Shown here one piece after another: positions 40,202-48,898 of a stretch of 64,000 nt of DNA. Origin of the DNA: an uncultured Tateyamaria sp. (GTDB lineage Bacteria; Pseudomonadota; Alphaproteobacteria; Rhodobacterales; Rhodobacteraceae); the NCBI RefSeq assembly GCF_947503045.1, contig NZ_CANNCF010000002.1, forward strand, positions 1-64,000. The letters run 5' to 3'. The translations under genes were made by a program, and so were the position numbers. The stretch's first letter is position 1. The number at the start of each line of letters is the position of its first letter. The notes under the pieces were generated by a model. It saw only the letters and a list, made by a program, of their open reading frames with translations. It was not told the DNA's origin and made no database searches.

Positions 40202-40957
40202 TCAGGTCAGCCCGTCCCAGATCAGTTTGGTCCCAGTCATGATCAACAGCACGTAAGTCAGCAGGAAAAAGGCGCGCTCCGGCACCAGGTGATGCGCCTT
40301 GACCCCCAGCCACGTGCCCAAAAGCGCAAAGGGCGCAAGCGCCAGATTGGCCGTGAAGGTCTGCAGCGTGAACATCCCCAGAAAGGCATAAGGCACGAAT
40401 TTGAACACGTTCACAGCCGTAAAGATCAGCACTGTATTGGCCTGATAGGCCGTCTTGCCCAGCTTGAGCGACAACAGATACACCGCCGCCGGCGGCCCGC
40501 CAGCATGGCTGACAAAGCTGGTGAACCCGGCCACCGCCCCGGTCAGCAGGCCGACCCATCCCGGCAGCGCCTGTTCGGCCATGCGCACCCAACCCCGCGC
40601 CCGGCTGACCTGCCAGATCACAAACGCGATCGAGATGACACCGATCAGAACCCGAAACACGTCGCCATCCGTGCGCGCAAAAAGCCATGCCCCGAGTGCG
40701 ACGCCCGGTAACCCTCCGATAATCATGCGCCCGGATATGGCCCAGTCCCATTTGCCCCAATAGGGGCGCAAGGCCGCGGCATCCATCAGCATCAGCAAGG
40801 GCAGCGTGACGCCCAGCGCGATGCCCGGTTCCAGCACCAGCGCCAGAATCGATGTGGCCGCAAAGGCCGCGCCCGAACCAAACCCGCCCTTGGAAATCCC
40901 GGCAAAGACGATCGCGGGGGCGGCGATGGCAAAAAACCAGATATCCAGCTGCAACAT
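40202..40957 (-). CDS. TauE/SafE family transporter
   Basis: The 251-residue protein has about eight membrane helices and the family's repeated glycine motif: I-S-K-G-G-F-G-S-G near 23-31 and, in the second half, S-H-A-G-G-P-P near 155-161. This G-F-G-S / H-A-G-G-P-P variant is typical of the shorter YfcA-like branch. It probably moves a small anion across the inner membrane; substrate unknown. The ATG at 40957 is chosen because the first helix begins there. It is divergent from mdh. Confidence 0.85.
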   Translation of the reverse strand: MLQLDIWFFAIAAPAIVFAGISKGGFGSGAAFAATSILALVLEPGIALGVTLPLLMLMDAAALRPYWGKWDWAISGRMIIGGLPGVALGAWLFARTDGDVFRVLIGVISIAFVIWQVSRARGWVRMAEQALPGWVGLLTGAVAGFTSFVSHAGGPPAAVYLLSLKLGKTAYQANTVLIFTAVNVFKFVPYAFLGMFTLQTFTANLALAPFALLGTWLGVKAHHLVPERAFFLLTYVLLIMTGTKLIWDGLT

Positions 40958-41081
40958 GTCCTGCCCCGTCGAAAAAACCCGCCTTCCCCACCCTTTAGCC
41001 CAAGGCGTTGCGCCCTGCCAGCGATCACGAATGTCCGTGCCGCAGCGCAGCACACTTGCACGGCGCGTCCATGCGCGTTAG

Positions 41082-42086
<1,005 letters not shown>

Positions 42087-42112
42087 TCCGACCCCTTTTT
42101 CGTGATTTTTCT

Positions 42113-42141
42113 GGCCGGGCGCAGTCGCGTCCGGCCTTTTT
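42113..42141 (+). terminator. Terminator of mdh
   Basis: GGCCGGGCGC (42113-42122) pairs with GCGTCCGGCC (42127-42136) over 10 bp with one G-U pair, followed by five Ts. It lies 26 bp after the mdh stop. Confidence 0.92.
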
Positions 42142-42150
42142 CGTTGCTAT

Positions 42151-42975
42151 ATGCCCCTCATGTCCCAGCCGCGCCCCATAGACCGCAAACTGACCACGAT
42201 CCTTGCCGCCGATGCTGCCAACTATTCCGGCCGCATGAACCGCGACGAGGAAGGCACCGTGCAGGCCCTGCGCGCCGCGCGCTCGGTCATCGACACCGCC
42301 ATCACCGAGGCGGGCGGGCGCATTGCCAACACCTCGGGCGATGGGCTGATCGCCGAATTTCCGTCCGTTGTGCGCGCCGTGCGCTGCGCCACGGACATTC
42401 AGGTGACGCTGAACGCGGGCGATGGCCTGTTGCCGTTTCGGATCGGTGTGCACTTGGGTGATGTGATCATCGAAGGGGCCGATTTGCTGGGGGACGGTGT
42501 GAACATCGCCGCCCGCCTGCAGGAAATGGCTGAAATCGGCGGCATCCTGATCTCGCAACATGTCTATGACCACGCCCATGGCAAGTTGGGGTCGGTTGAG
42601 TTGCGCCCCCTTGGTCCCGCCACCCCCAAGCATCTCGCCGAAGAGATCGGGGTCTATGCCGTGGTTGCCGACGGGGTGAGCGCGCCGCGCCTTCTGGACA
42701 ATCTCGGGCCCAAGGTGGCGCACAGTCCGCCGCCCCCTGATCCCGCCCTCGCGCAGCCCGTTCCGGACGAACCGCAAGAAGATACCCCCTTGCGCAAACA
42801 GTTCAAAAAGGACCGCAACCGCATTCTGGGCGGCGTCGGCGTGATCCTCTTTTTCGAGATCGCCCTTGATTTGCCCTTTCTGATCACATTCCTGCCGACG
42901 ATGGGTCTGCTGTATCTGCTGTACCGCAAATGGCGCGCCTGCAAGACGGCGGAGGAGACGGCGCCCGCAAGCTAG
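42151..42975 (+). CDS. Class III adenylate/guanylate cyclase with C-terminal membrane anchor
   Basis: The 274-residue protein has a class III cyclase domain (about 12-175): metal-binding D21 in L-A-A-D-A-A-N-Y-S and D64 in N-T-S-G-D-G-L, with N-I-A-A-R-L near 120 supplying the transition-state Asn and Arg. A proline-rich linker (about 195-215) leads to two hydrophobic segments (about 227-262). The layout, catalytic domain first and membrane hairpin last, is the reverse of many class III cyclases. No stimulus domain is seen. The start may be 42151 or 42160. The end overlaps the convergent glycosyltransferase gene by 4 bases. Confidence 0.82.
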   Translation: MPLMSQPRPIDRKLTTILAADAANYSGRMNRDEEGTVQALRAARSVIDTAITEAGGRIANTSGDGLIAEFPSVVRAVRCATDIQVTLNAGDGLLPFRIGVHLGDVIIEGADLLGDGVNIAARLQEMAEIGGILISQHVYDHAHGKLGSVELRPLGPATPKHLAEEIGVYAVVADGVSAPRLLDNLGPKVAHSPPPPDPALAQPVPDEPQEDTPLRKQFKKDRNRILGGVGVILFFEIALDLPFLITFLPTMGLLYLLYRKWRACKTAEETAPAS

Positions 42976-44015
42976 TCGCCTATCAGGTTGTCCCGGATCC
43001 ACGGATTGCGCTGGAGCAGGTCCGCATCGAAGGCGGCCGGGGACAGGTCAGGCGTGCCCGCCCCGATGCGCGCGGCGGGATCAAAGGGGATGTCTTGCAG
43101 CAGATCGAACTGTTCCAGCCGCTTTTGTCGGTCTGAAGTCAGGGCAAATAGCGCGTGGTGCGCGTCGCGCGCTGTGCCCAGCTCTGTGCTGCGTTCCATC
43201 ATCCACGCCACTTGTGCCGCCCGATGGGGTTGCAGCAGTGCCCCCTGCACCCGCGGCGGCGTGCGTTTGTAGCGCAGCACCTTGGCCAGCCAGTGCAGCG
43301 GCGTGACCCCGTCAAAATGCAGCAGACGGGCGGTCGTCGCGATATGGTGCGCCGCGCGCCGCTGCCGCCCTTCGGAGCCGGTGCGGGTGGCGTGATGCAC
43401 GCCCAGCCGCAAATCCGCGCTGGTGCGGATGCCGCTTTTGCCCGCCCCGTGCGAATACTGCCCCCGCTTCATGAAGGGCGCGAATTCGCCGAAAGCCATC
43501 TGCGCGTCCGTCTCTGACAGTGCGGAGGTTGCGCGGAATGAACCGTCAAACAGTGACTGCTGCGCTCCTTGTGGAAACAGCCGCTCGAGCACGGTCAGGT
43601 TCACGGCCTTGCTTATGTCACCCTGTGCCGCCAATTCGCCCGCAAAATCGCCGTCCTGCCAGATGAATTCATCCGCATCGATGTGAAACAGCCAGTCGAT
43701 CTGCGCAGCGGTTTTGGCGACATGGGCGTTGATGCTCTGGCGGCGCATCTGCGAGGCTGGGCGCCCCTTTTGCCCGCGATGGACGGCCCAATAGGCGTCA
43801 TCGCAAAGTGTCACATGACACCCGTCAATCGCCCCCAATTCGCGCGCCACGGGATCGCCTGCATCGTCCAGGAACACGTGCACCGCGCACGCGCCCGTCG
43901 CGAGGTGCCAGCGCACATTGCACAGAACAAGTGCTGCGGGCTCGTTCACCGTCATCACCACCCCCCAATCGGAGGGGCCGCGCAGGTCGGTTTTACGGGT
44001 CGGCGCTGAGGTCAC
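42972..44015 (-). CDS. Family 2-like glycosyltransferase
   Basis: The 347-residue protein has a GT-A fold: T-V-N-E-P near 22-26, then H-I-D-A-D-E-F near 110-116, the DxD-type metal and nucleotide-sugar site. It resembles the Glyco_tranf_2_4 group, found in cell-surface polysaccharide synthesis. The acceptor is unknown. It starts with GTG at 44015 behind GGGAAT. Its start is 33 bp from the GTGATCAC pair that lies ahead of the divergent sucC, so both could share that control. Confidence 0.78.
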   Translation of the reverse strand: MTSAPTRKTDLRGPSDWGVVMTVNEPAALVLCNVRWHLATGACAVHVFLDDAGDPVARELGAIDGCHVTLCDDAYWAVHRGQKGRPASQMRRQSINAHVAKTAAQIDWLFHIDADEFIWQDGDFAGELAAQGDISKAVNLTVLERLFPQGAQQSLFDGSFRATSALSETDAQMAFGEFAPFMKRGQYSHGAGKSGIRTSADLRLGVHHATRTGSEGRQRRAAHHIATTARLLHFDGVTPLHWLAKVLRYKRTPPRVQGALLQPHRAAQVAWMMERSTELGTARDAHHALFALTSDRQKRLEQFDLLQDIPFDPAARIGAGTPDLSPAAFDADLLQRNPWIRDNLIGD

Positions 44016-44047
44016 TTGATTCCCTTTTGATGTCAGATCGTTTTTTT

Positions 44048-44076
44048 GTGATCACACTTTTTTGGGCAGTGATCAC
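44048..44076 (+). promoter_or_regulatory. Paired GTGATCAC palindromes upstream of sucC
   Basis: Two perfect palindromes GTGATCAC at 44048-44055 and 44069-44076 start 21 bp apart, and the nearer one ends 115 bp ahead of the sucC start. The arrangement is the same as ahead of sdhC (34771-34799), in the same orientation relative to the gene, while the 13-bp spacer differs. This points to one regulator binding both promoters from an upstream position. Confidence 0.75.
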
Positions 44077-44190
44077 AAATTTCACTTTTCTGCGCAAAAT
44101 CCGCGTCTTCGGCACATTGCTGGTTTACGCCGTCTTCAGTCCTGTTCGTATAGGGCCAACTGAGATGCATCAATACGGGACCCTACGCTC

Positions 44191-45384
44191 ATGAACATCC
44201 ACGAATACCAGGCCAAAGCCCTCTTGCGCAGCTACGGGGCACCCGTTTCGGACGGTCGCGTCGTGTTGCGCGCCGAAGACGCCAAGACCGCGGCAGGCGA
44301 AATGGACGGCCCACTTTGGGTGGTCAAGGCGCAGATCCATGCAGGCGGGCGTGGCAAGGGGACGTTCAAAGAGGCCGATGCTGGCGAGAAGGGCGGCGTG
44401 CGCCTGACCAAGTCCGCATCTGAGGCCGCCGAAGAGGCCAAAAAGATGCTGGGCCGCACGCTGGTCACCCACCAGACCGGCCCCGTCGGCAAGCAGGTCA
44501 ACCGCATCTATATCGAAGATGGCTCGGGCATCGAGACCGAGATGTATCTCGCCCTGCTGGTCGATCGCCAGACCTCCCGCGTCAGCTTTGTCTGCTCGAC
44601 CGAGGGCGGCATGGACATCGAAGAGGTTGCCGCCTCCACCCCCGAAAAAATCCTGAGCTTTTCCGTTGATCCGGCCACTGGCTATCAGGCCTTTCATGGC
44701 CGCCGCATCGCCTTTGCGCTGGGTCTGAGCGGCAAGCAGGTCAAGCAATGCGTCGGCCTCATGAGCCTGCTGTACAAAGCGTTCATGGAAAAAGACATGG
44801 AGATGCTGGAGATCAACCCGCTGATCGTGACCGACAGCGGTGATCTGAAAGTGCTGGATGCCAAGATCAGCTTTGACGGCAACGCCATGTACCGCCACGC
44901 CGACATCAACGAATTGCGCGACGAGACCGAGGAAGACCCCAAGGAACTCGCCGCCTCCAAATACGACCTCAACTATATCGCGCTGGATGGCGAGATTGGC
45001 TGCATGGTGAACGGTGCCGGTCTGGCCATGGCGACGATGGACATCATCAAGCTCTATGGGGCCGAGCCTGCCAACTTTCTCGACGTGGGTGGTGGCGCGA
45101 CCAAGGAAAAGGTCACCGAAGCGTTCAAGATCATCACCTCGGACCCACAGGTCAAAGGCATTCTGGTCAACATCTTTGGCGGCATCATGCGCTGCGATGT
45201 GATCGCCGAAGGGGTGGTGGCCGCCGTGAAGGAGGTTGGTTTGAAAGTGCCGCTGGTTGTCCGGCTTGAGGGCACGAATGTCGAAGCGGGCAAGGAGATC
45301 ATCAACTCCTCCGGTCTGGACGTGATCGCGGCGGACGACCTCAAGGACGGTGCGCAGAAGATCGTGAAGGCCGTTAAGGGGTAA
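44191..45384 (+). CDS. sucC: Succinyl-CoA synthetase beta subunit
   Basis: The 397-residue ATP-grasp subunit binds the nucleotide and succinate in the reaction succinyl-CoA + NDP + Pi to succinate + CoA + NTP. It opens M-N-I-H-E-Y-Q-A-K and has H-A-G-G-R-G-K near 51-57 in the ATP-grasp and [10 protein letters not shown] near 328-337 in the CoA-ligase domain. It is the first gene of the suc cluster and is separated from sucD by three small genes. The paired GTGATCAC motif lies upstream. Confidence 0.97.
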   Translation: MNIHEYQAKALLRSYGAPVSDGRVVLRAEDAKTAAGEMDGPLWVVKAQIHAGGRGKGTFKEADAGEKGGVRLTKSASEAAEEAKKMLGRTLVTHQTGPVGKQVNRIYIEDGSGIETEMYLALLVDRQTSRVSFVCSTEGGMDIEEVAASTPEKILSFSVDPATGYQAFHGRRIAFALGLSGKQVKQCVGLMSLLYKAFMEKDMEMLEINPLIVTDSGDLKVLDAKISFDGNAMYRHADINELRDETEEDPKELAASKYDLNYIALDGEIGCMVNGAGLAMATMDIIKLYGAEPANFLDVGGGATKEKVTEAFKIITSDPQVKGILVNIFGGIMRCDVIAEGVVAAVKEVGLKVPLVVRLEGTNVEAGKEIINSSGLDVIAADDLKDGAQKIVKAVKG

Positions 45385-45388
45385 TCCA

Positions 45389-45847
45389 ATGAAGGCGATG
45401 CTTGCCACATTGGCCCTGGTCGGCGTTGCGGCCTGCCAGACGGGTGTATCCGATGGTCAGGCCGTTCCGGCAGTCGCAACGGACACCGTTCCGGTGGCCT
45501 TTGCGGCCGGGCCGGGATCGCGCGCCGTCACCCCAAAAATTGCATCTGACGTGATAAGGGCCGCCTGCCTGGCCACACGCCCCAGTTTTCGCCGCGCCCC
45601 TGAGGCATTGGCGGCGATTGGCGGGTTTGTGCAGAATGCCCAGACGCTGACCTATTATCATCAGGACTATGATTTGTCGGTCAAATTGATCGACGGGCGC
45701 TGTTCGACGGTCACCGGCGGGTTGAAATCAGCACAACAGGTGACGTCCGTTCCGCGTCTTGCAGGCTCCGAAGAGCTCGTGTCGATTGGCCGTCCAACGA
45801 ATGTCGAAGGCCGTCTTTATGTCCGATTTGCAGTGGCGGGTGGATGA
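45389..45847 (+). CDS. Small lipoprotein between sucC and sucD
   Basis: The 152-residue protein has a lipoprotein signal peptide (L-V-G-V-A-A-C, lipidated Cys16). The mature region has two more cysteines (residues about 59 and 111) and no recognised domain. It starts 4 bases after sucC and directly precedes the next gene, so it is cotranscribed. A function is not evident; the sdh operon also carries a small lipoprotein gene. Confidence 0.72.
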   Translation: MKAMLATLALVGVAACQTGVSDGQAVPAVATDTVPVAFAAGPGSRAVTPKIASDVIRAACLATRPSFRRAPEALAAIGGFVQNAQTLTYYHQDYDLSVKLIDGRCSTVTGGLKSAQQVTSVPRLAGSEELVSIGRPTNVEGRLYVRFAVAGG

Positions 45848-46429
45848 ATGCAGTGCTTGCGCCGCAATCGGTTGACCAGGGGGGAGGCGCGCAGCCGCAA
45901 CAAGACCGGTAGCGGCTTGTCCCTGAATCTCCGGTTTGCATCTGATGGGGCCGGAATTGTAGCGGGGATCGTTGCTTCTTCCGTCGCGCTAGCCGCAACC
46001 GCCCACCCGGCCATCGACGCCTTTACTGCCTATTGCTTCAAGGCCGGTCAGACCCCTGCGCAGGCGCACGCCAATATGGCCGACCTTGTCGGTGACCCGC
46101 TGCCCTTTACCCTCACCTTCTGGGACAAGACGCTGGAACCTGCCCCCAACACCCCAGCGTATGCCGAACGGCGCTGCGAAGTGGTCTTTGACGGCGATCA
46201 CGCGGCGGATGCCGTGACCAAAGTGCAGGCCAAGATGGCCAAACCGCCTGTCTTTGGCACCTCGATCCCGCTGACCCCGCCCTTCGCCGCAAACGATGGC
46301 ACCGCCTATCTCGATGCGCGTGAGTTGTTGCGCAAACGCGTGGCGGTGGTGCATATCGGGACCCGCAAGGGCCCCGAGACGTTCATCCGCGTCGACCGTC
46401 TTCCCCCCGGGATGGGGTTGAGCGAATGA
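45848..46429 (+). CDS. Hypothetical protein between sucC and sucD
   Basis: The 193-residue protein has a basic N-terminal stretch (about 1-30), a hydrophobic segment near 33-50 ending A-L-A-A-T-A, and a mature region with two cysteines (A-Y-C near 63, R-R-C near 99). The N-terminal extension is longer than a usual signal peptide, so the true start may lie further in. No family recognised. It begins directly after the lipoprotein stop and overlaps the methyltransferase start by 4 bases. Confidence 0.62.
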   Translation: MQCLRRNRLTRGEARSRNKTGSGLSLNLRFASDGAGIVAGIVASSVALAATAHPAIDAFTAYCFKAGQTPAQAHANMADLVGDPLPFTLTFWDKTLEPAPNTPAYAERRCEVVFDGDHAADAVTKVQAKMAKPPVFGTSIPLTPPFAANDGTAYLDARELLRKRVAVVHIGTRKGPETFIRVDRLPPGMGLSE

Positions 46430-47217
46430 GCGAACTGCGCCCCTGCCCCGGTTGCGAAACCCCCTCAGCGACCAAGCTGGACCCCTACAGCCGGGATGAA
46501 TGGCACGTGGCGACCTGCGATACCTGCACGTTGACCTACCTGCGCAACCCGGTCGCCTACGAGGCGCTTGAGGAAGATTTTGCGTGGGAAAAGACCTATG
46601 TGGAAAAGAAGAAGACGGGTGGCTCGACCGGCCTCAGCCCTGCGATCCGCAAGCTGCGCCAGCAGTTTGGCCTGACCCACAAGGGCAAGCACGCCAAGAT
46701 GGGCGCGTGGTTCAACAACGGCAAGGTGCTGGATATCGGCTGCGGCAGCCACCAGAACATACCCGAACCGATGATCCCCTATGGCATCGAACTCAGCCGC
46801 GCACTGCATGCCGAGGCCGATGCCCATATGCGTGCCCGCGGTGGCTATTGCGTGCATGGGGCAGGCGCCGAGGCGGTCTGGGATTTCGAGGCCGAGATGT
46901 TTGATGGCGTGCTGATGCATTCCTATCTCGAACACGAGATCGACCTGATGGGCATCCTGAAAGGCGTGTTTCGCGCCCTGAAACCCGGCGGTGCCGTCTA
47001 TGTCCGGGTGCCCAACTTTGGATCGATCAACCGGCATGTGATCGGGCCCAAATGGTGCGGGTTCCGCTACCCCGACCATGTCACCTATTTCACCTACGCG
47101 ACCTTGCGCGACACCGTGCGGCGCGCCGGGTTTACAACCCATCTGGTCAATCGCATTGGCCTTCCCGTCGACGACAATATCAAGGTGCTGCTGCGCAAAC
47201 CGCAGATGGCCGCATGA
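46426..47217 (+). CDS. Class I SAM-dependent methyltransferase with zinc-ribbon head
   Basis: The 263-residue protein begins with a small zinc ribbon, C-P-G-C (residues 6-9) and C-D-T-C near 26-29, and continues to a Rossmann methyltransferase fold with V-L-D-I-G-C-G near 103-109 for S-adenosylmethionine and H-S-Y-L-E-H near 165-170. The layout recalls methyltransferases that act on sugars or lipids in surface polymer synthesis. The substrate is unknown. It sits in the suc cluster, 39 bp before sucD. Confidence 0.8.
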   Translation: MSELRPCPGCETPSATKLDPYSRDEWHVATCDTCTLTYLRNPVAYEALEEDFAWEKTYVEKKKTGGSTGLSPAIRKLRQQFGLTHKGKHAKMGAWFNNGKVLDIGCGSHQNIPEPMIPYGIELSRALHAEADAHMRARGGYCVHGAGAEAVWDFEAEMFDGVLMHSYLEHEIDLMGILKGVFRALKPGGAVYVRVPNFGSINRHVIGPKWCGFRYPDHVTYFTYATLRDTVRRAGFTTHLVNRIGLPVDDNIKVLLRKPQMAA

Positions 47218-47256
47218 CAAAGACATCCCCCGAAATACCCCAAGGAGACGCCCCAC

Positions 47257-48141
47257 ATGGCCGTATTGATTGACGAAAACACCAAGGTGATCTGCCAGGG
47301 CCTGACCGGCTCGCAAGGCACGTTCCACACAGAGCAGGCGATCGCCTATGGCACCAAGATGGTCGGCGGCGTCACCCCCGGCAAGGGTGGGCAGACCCAT
47401 CTGGACCTGCCCGTCTACAACTCGGTCCACGAGGCGATGGCGATGACCGAGGCAAATGCGAGCGTCATCTACGTGCCTCCGCCTTTTGCCGCGGATTCGA
47501 TCCTTGAGGCCATCGATGCGGAGATGCCCCTGATCGTGTGCATCACCGAGGGTATTCCGGTGCTCGACATGATGCGGGTGCAGCGCGCGCTGGATGGGTC
47601 GAAGTCGCGCCTTGTCGGTCCCAACTGCCCCGGTGTCATCACGCCGGACGCCTGCAAGATCGGCATCATGCCCGGTCACATTCACAAGCGCGGGTCCTGC
47701 GGGGTTGTGTCCCGTTCCGGCACGCTGACCTATGAGGCGGTCAAGCAGACCACCGATCTGGGCATCGGTCAGTCCTCCGCCGTTGGCATCGGCGGCGACC
47801 CGATCAAGGGGACCGAGCATATCGACGTTTTGGAGATGTTCTTGGCCGATGACGAAACCACCTCGATCATCATGATCGGCGAGATTGGTGGCAGCGCCGA
47901 AGAGGACGCCGCACAGTTCCTCGCCGACGAAAAGAAGAAGGGCCGCTGGAAGCCGACGGCCGGTTTCATCGCGGGCCGCACCGCCCCTCCGGGGCGCCGC
48001 ATGGGCCACGCAGGCGCGATTGTCGCCGGTGGCAAAGGTGGGGCCGAAGACAAGATCGAAGCCATGCGCGCCGCGGGGATCGTGGTGGCCGACAGCCCGG
48101 CAACGCTGGGCGAGGCGGTGATGGAGGCGATCAACAAGTGA
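47257..48141 (+). CDS. sucD: Succinyl-CoA synthetase alpha subunit
   Basis: The 294-residue subunit carries the CoA site and the phosphohistidine. It shows [10 protein letters not shown] near 14-23 in the N-terminal CoA-binding Rossmann domain, G-P-N-C-P-G near 124-129 and the active-site H251 in M-G-H-A-G-A-I. It pairs with SucC (44191). AAGGAGACG precedes the ATG. Separation from sucC by three genes is unusual, since the two are normally adjacent. Confidence 0.97.
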   Translation: MAVLIDENTKVICQGLTGSQGTFHTEQAIAYGTKMVGGVTPGKGGQTHLDLPVYNSVHEAMAMTEANASVIYVPPPFAADSILEAIDAEMPLIVCITEGIPVLDMMRVQRALDGSKSRLVGPNCPGVITPDACKIGIMPGHIHKRGSCGVVSRSGTLTYEAVKQTTDLGIGQSSAVGIGGDPIKGTEHIDVLEMFLADDETTSIIMIGEIGGSAEEDAAQFLADEKKKGRWKPTAGFIAGRTAPPGRRMGHAGAIVAGGKGGAEDKIEAMRAAGIVVADSPATLGEAVMEAINK

Positions 48142-48466
48142 GGGCTGTCCCACGCTGGGACATCACCACACCGCAGGAAAATCAATGGGTTACAGGGGCG
48201 AATTTACCATCCCTTAACCTTTGAGGAGAGAGATGGGCCCCGGATGTGGGCCTTGGGAGACGGCAAATCTAGGGGCGGAAGGACCGCCCCAGTGGAGGGA
48301 AGACGCGTGAAGGGACGGGTTATGGACGTGCGATTTGAGTTGGGATTTTCGGTCAAGGTGAACTTGGGGTGATGGATCGTCGTGCCGCATATGCGTTGCC
48401 GTTTCGCGGCAGAGCCATTGGGTCCGGCGCGTCAGGCTGCCCCAGCTTGGCGGGAAGGTGTCGTAT
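48142..48466 (+). other. Gap between sucD and the DUF805-sucA-sucB unit, with a possible leader peptide
   Basis: This 325-bp stretch holds no large gene. It has a GC hairpin (GGGGCGG-5-CCGCCCC, 48272-48290) without a T-run. A short open frame of 25 codons (48233-48310) begins with ATG behind a strong GAGGAG site and ends near the hairpin, so it could be a leader peptide. A promoter for the sucA-sucB genes may lie here. Confidence 0.45.
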
Positions 48467-48898
48467 ATGACCCTGACCACGTCCGTAAAAACCTGCTTTC
48501 AAAAATATGCGACGTTCTCCGGCCAAACCTCCCGCTCGGAATTCTGGTACTTTTACCTCAGCGTAAAGGGCATGATATTTGTGTCGGCAATTGTCTTCAT
48601 CTGGGCCGCCGTCATTGTCTATGTTGTCACACTCGTTCCGGCACATGCCGCGGCCGTCAGGCGGTTGCGCGATCAAGACAGATGGGTGTGGCCTATCCTG
48701 ATCCTCAGCCCGATTATTCTCGTCGCAAATCTGTTTTTCCTGGCCGCCTTGGACGACAAACTCTACGCGTCCGAGCCCGAAGTTTTTTTTGTCGTCACAA
48801 TCATATGGGCGCTGCCCATCTTCCGCGCCTTCTGGATTCTCACTGGCCCGAGCGCCCAACCCGCACCCTCGGATCAAAACAATGAGGTAACCCCATGA
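48467..48898 (+). CDS. DUF805 membrane protein
   Basis: The 143-residue protein shows the DUF805 pattern: an amphipathic start with Y-A-T-F-S-G-Q-T-S-R-S-E-F-W-Y-F near 13-28, then R-R-L-R-D-Q-D-R near 65-72, and three to four membrane helices. The family is of unknown function. The ATG at 48467 has GGAAGG eight bases upstream; a GTG three codons earlier is too close to it. Its stop overlaps the sucA start by 4 bases, so the two genes are coupled. Confidence 0.85.
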   Translation: MTLTTSVKTCFQKYATFSGQTSRSEFWYFYLSVKGMIFVSAIVFIWAAVIVYVVTLVPAHAAAVRRLRDQDRWVWPILILSPIILVANLFFLAALDDKLYASEPEVFFVVTIIWALPIFRAFWILTGPSAQPAPSDQNNEVTP

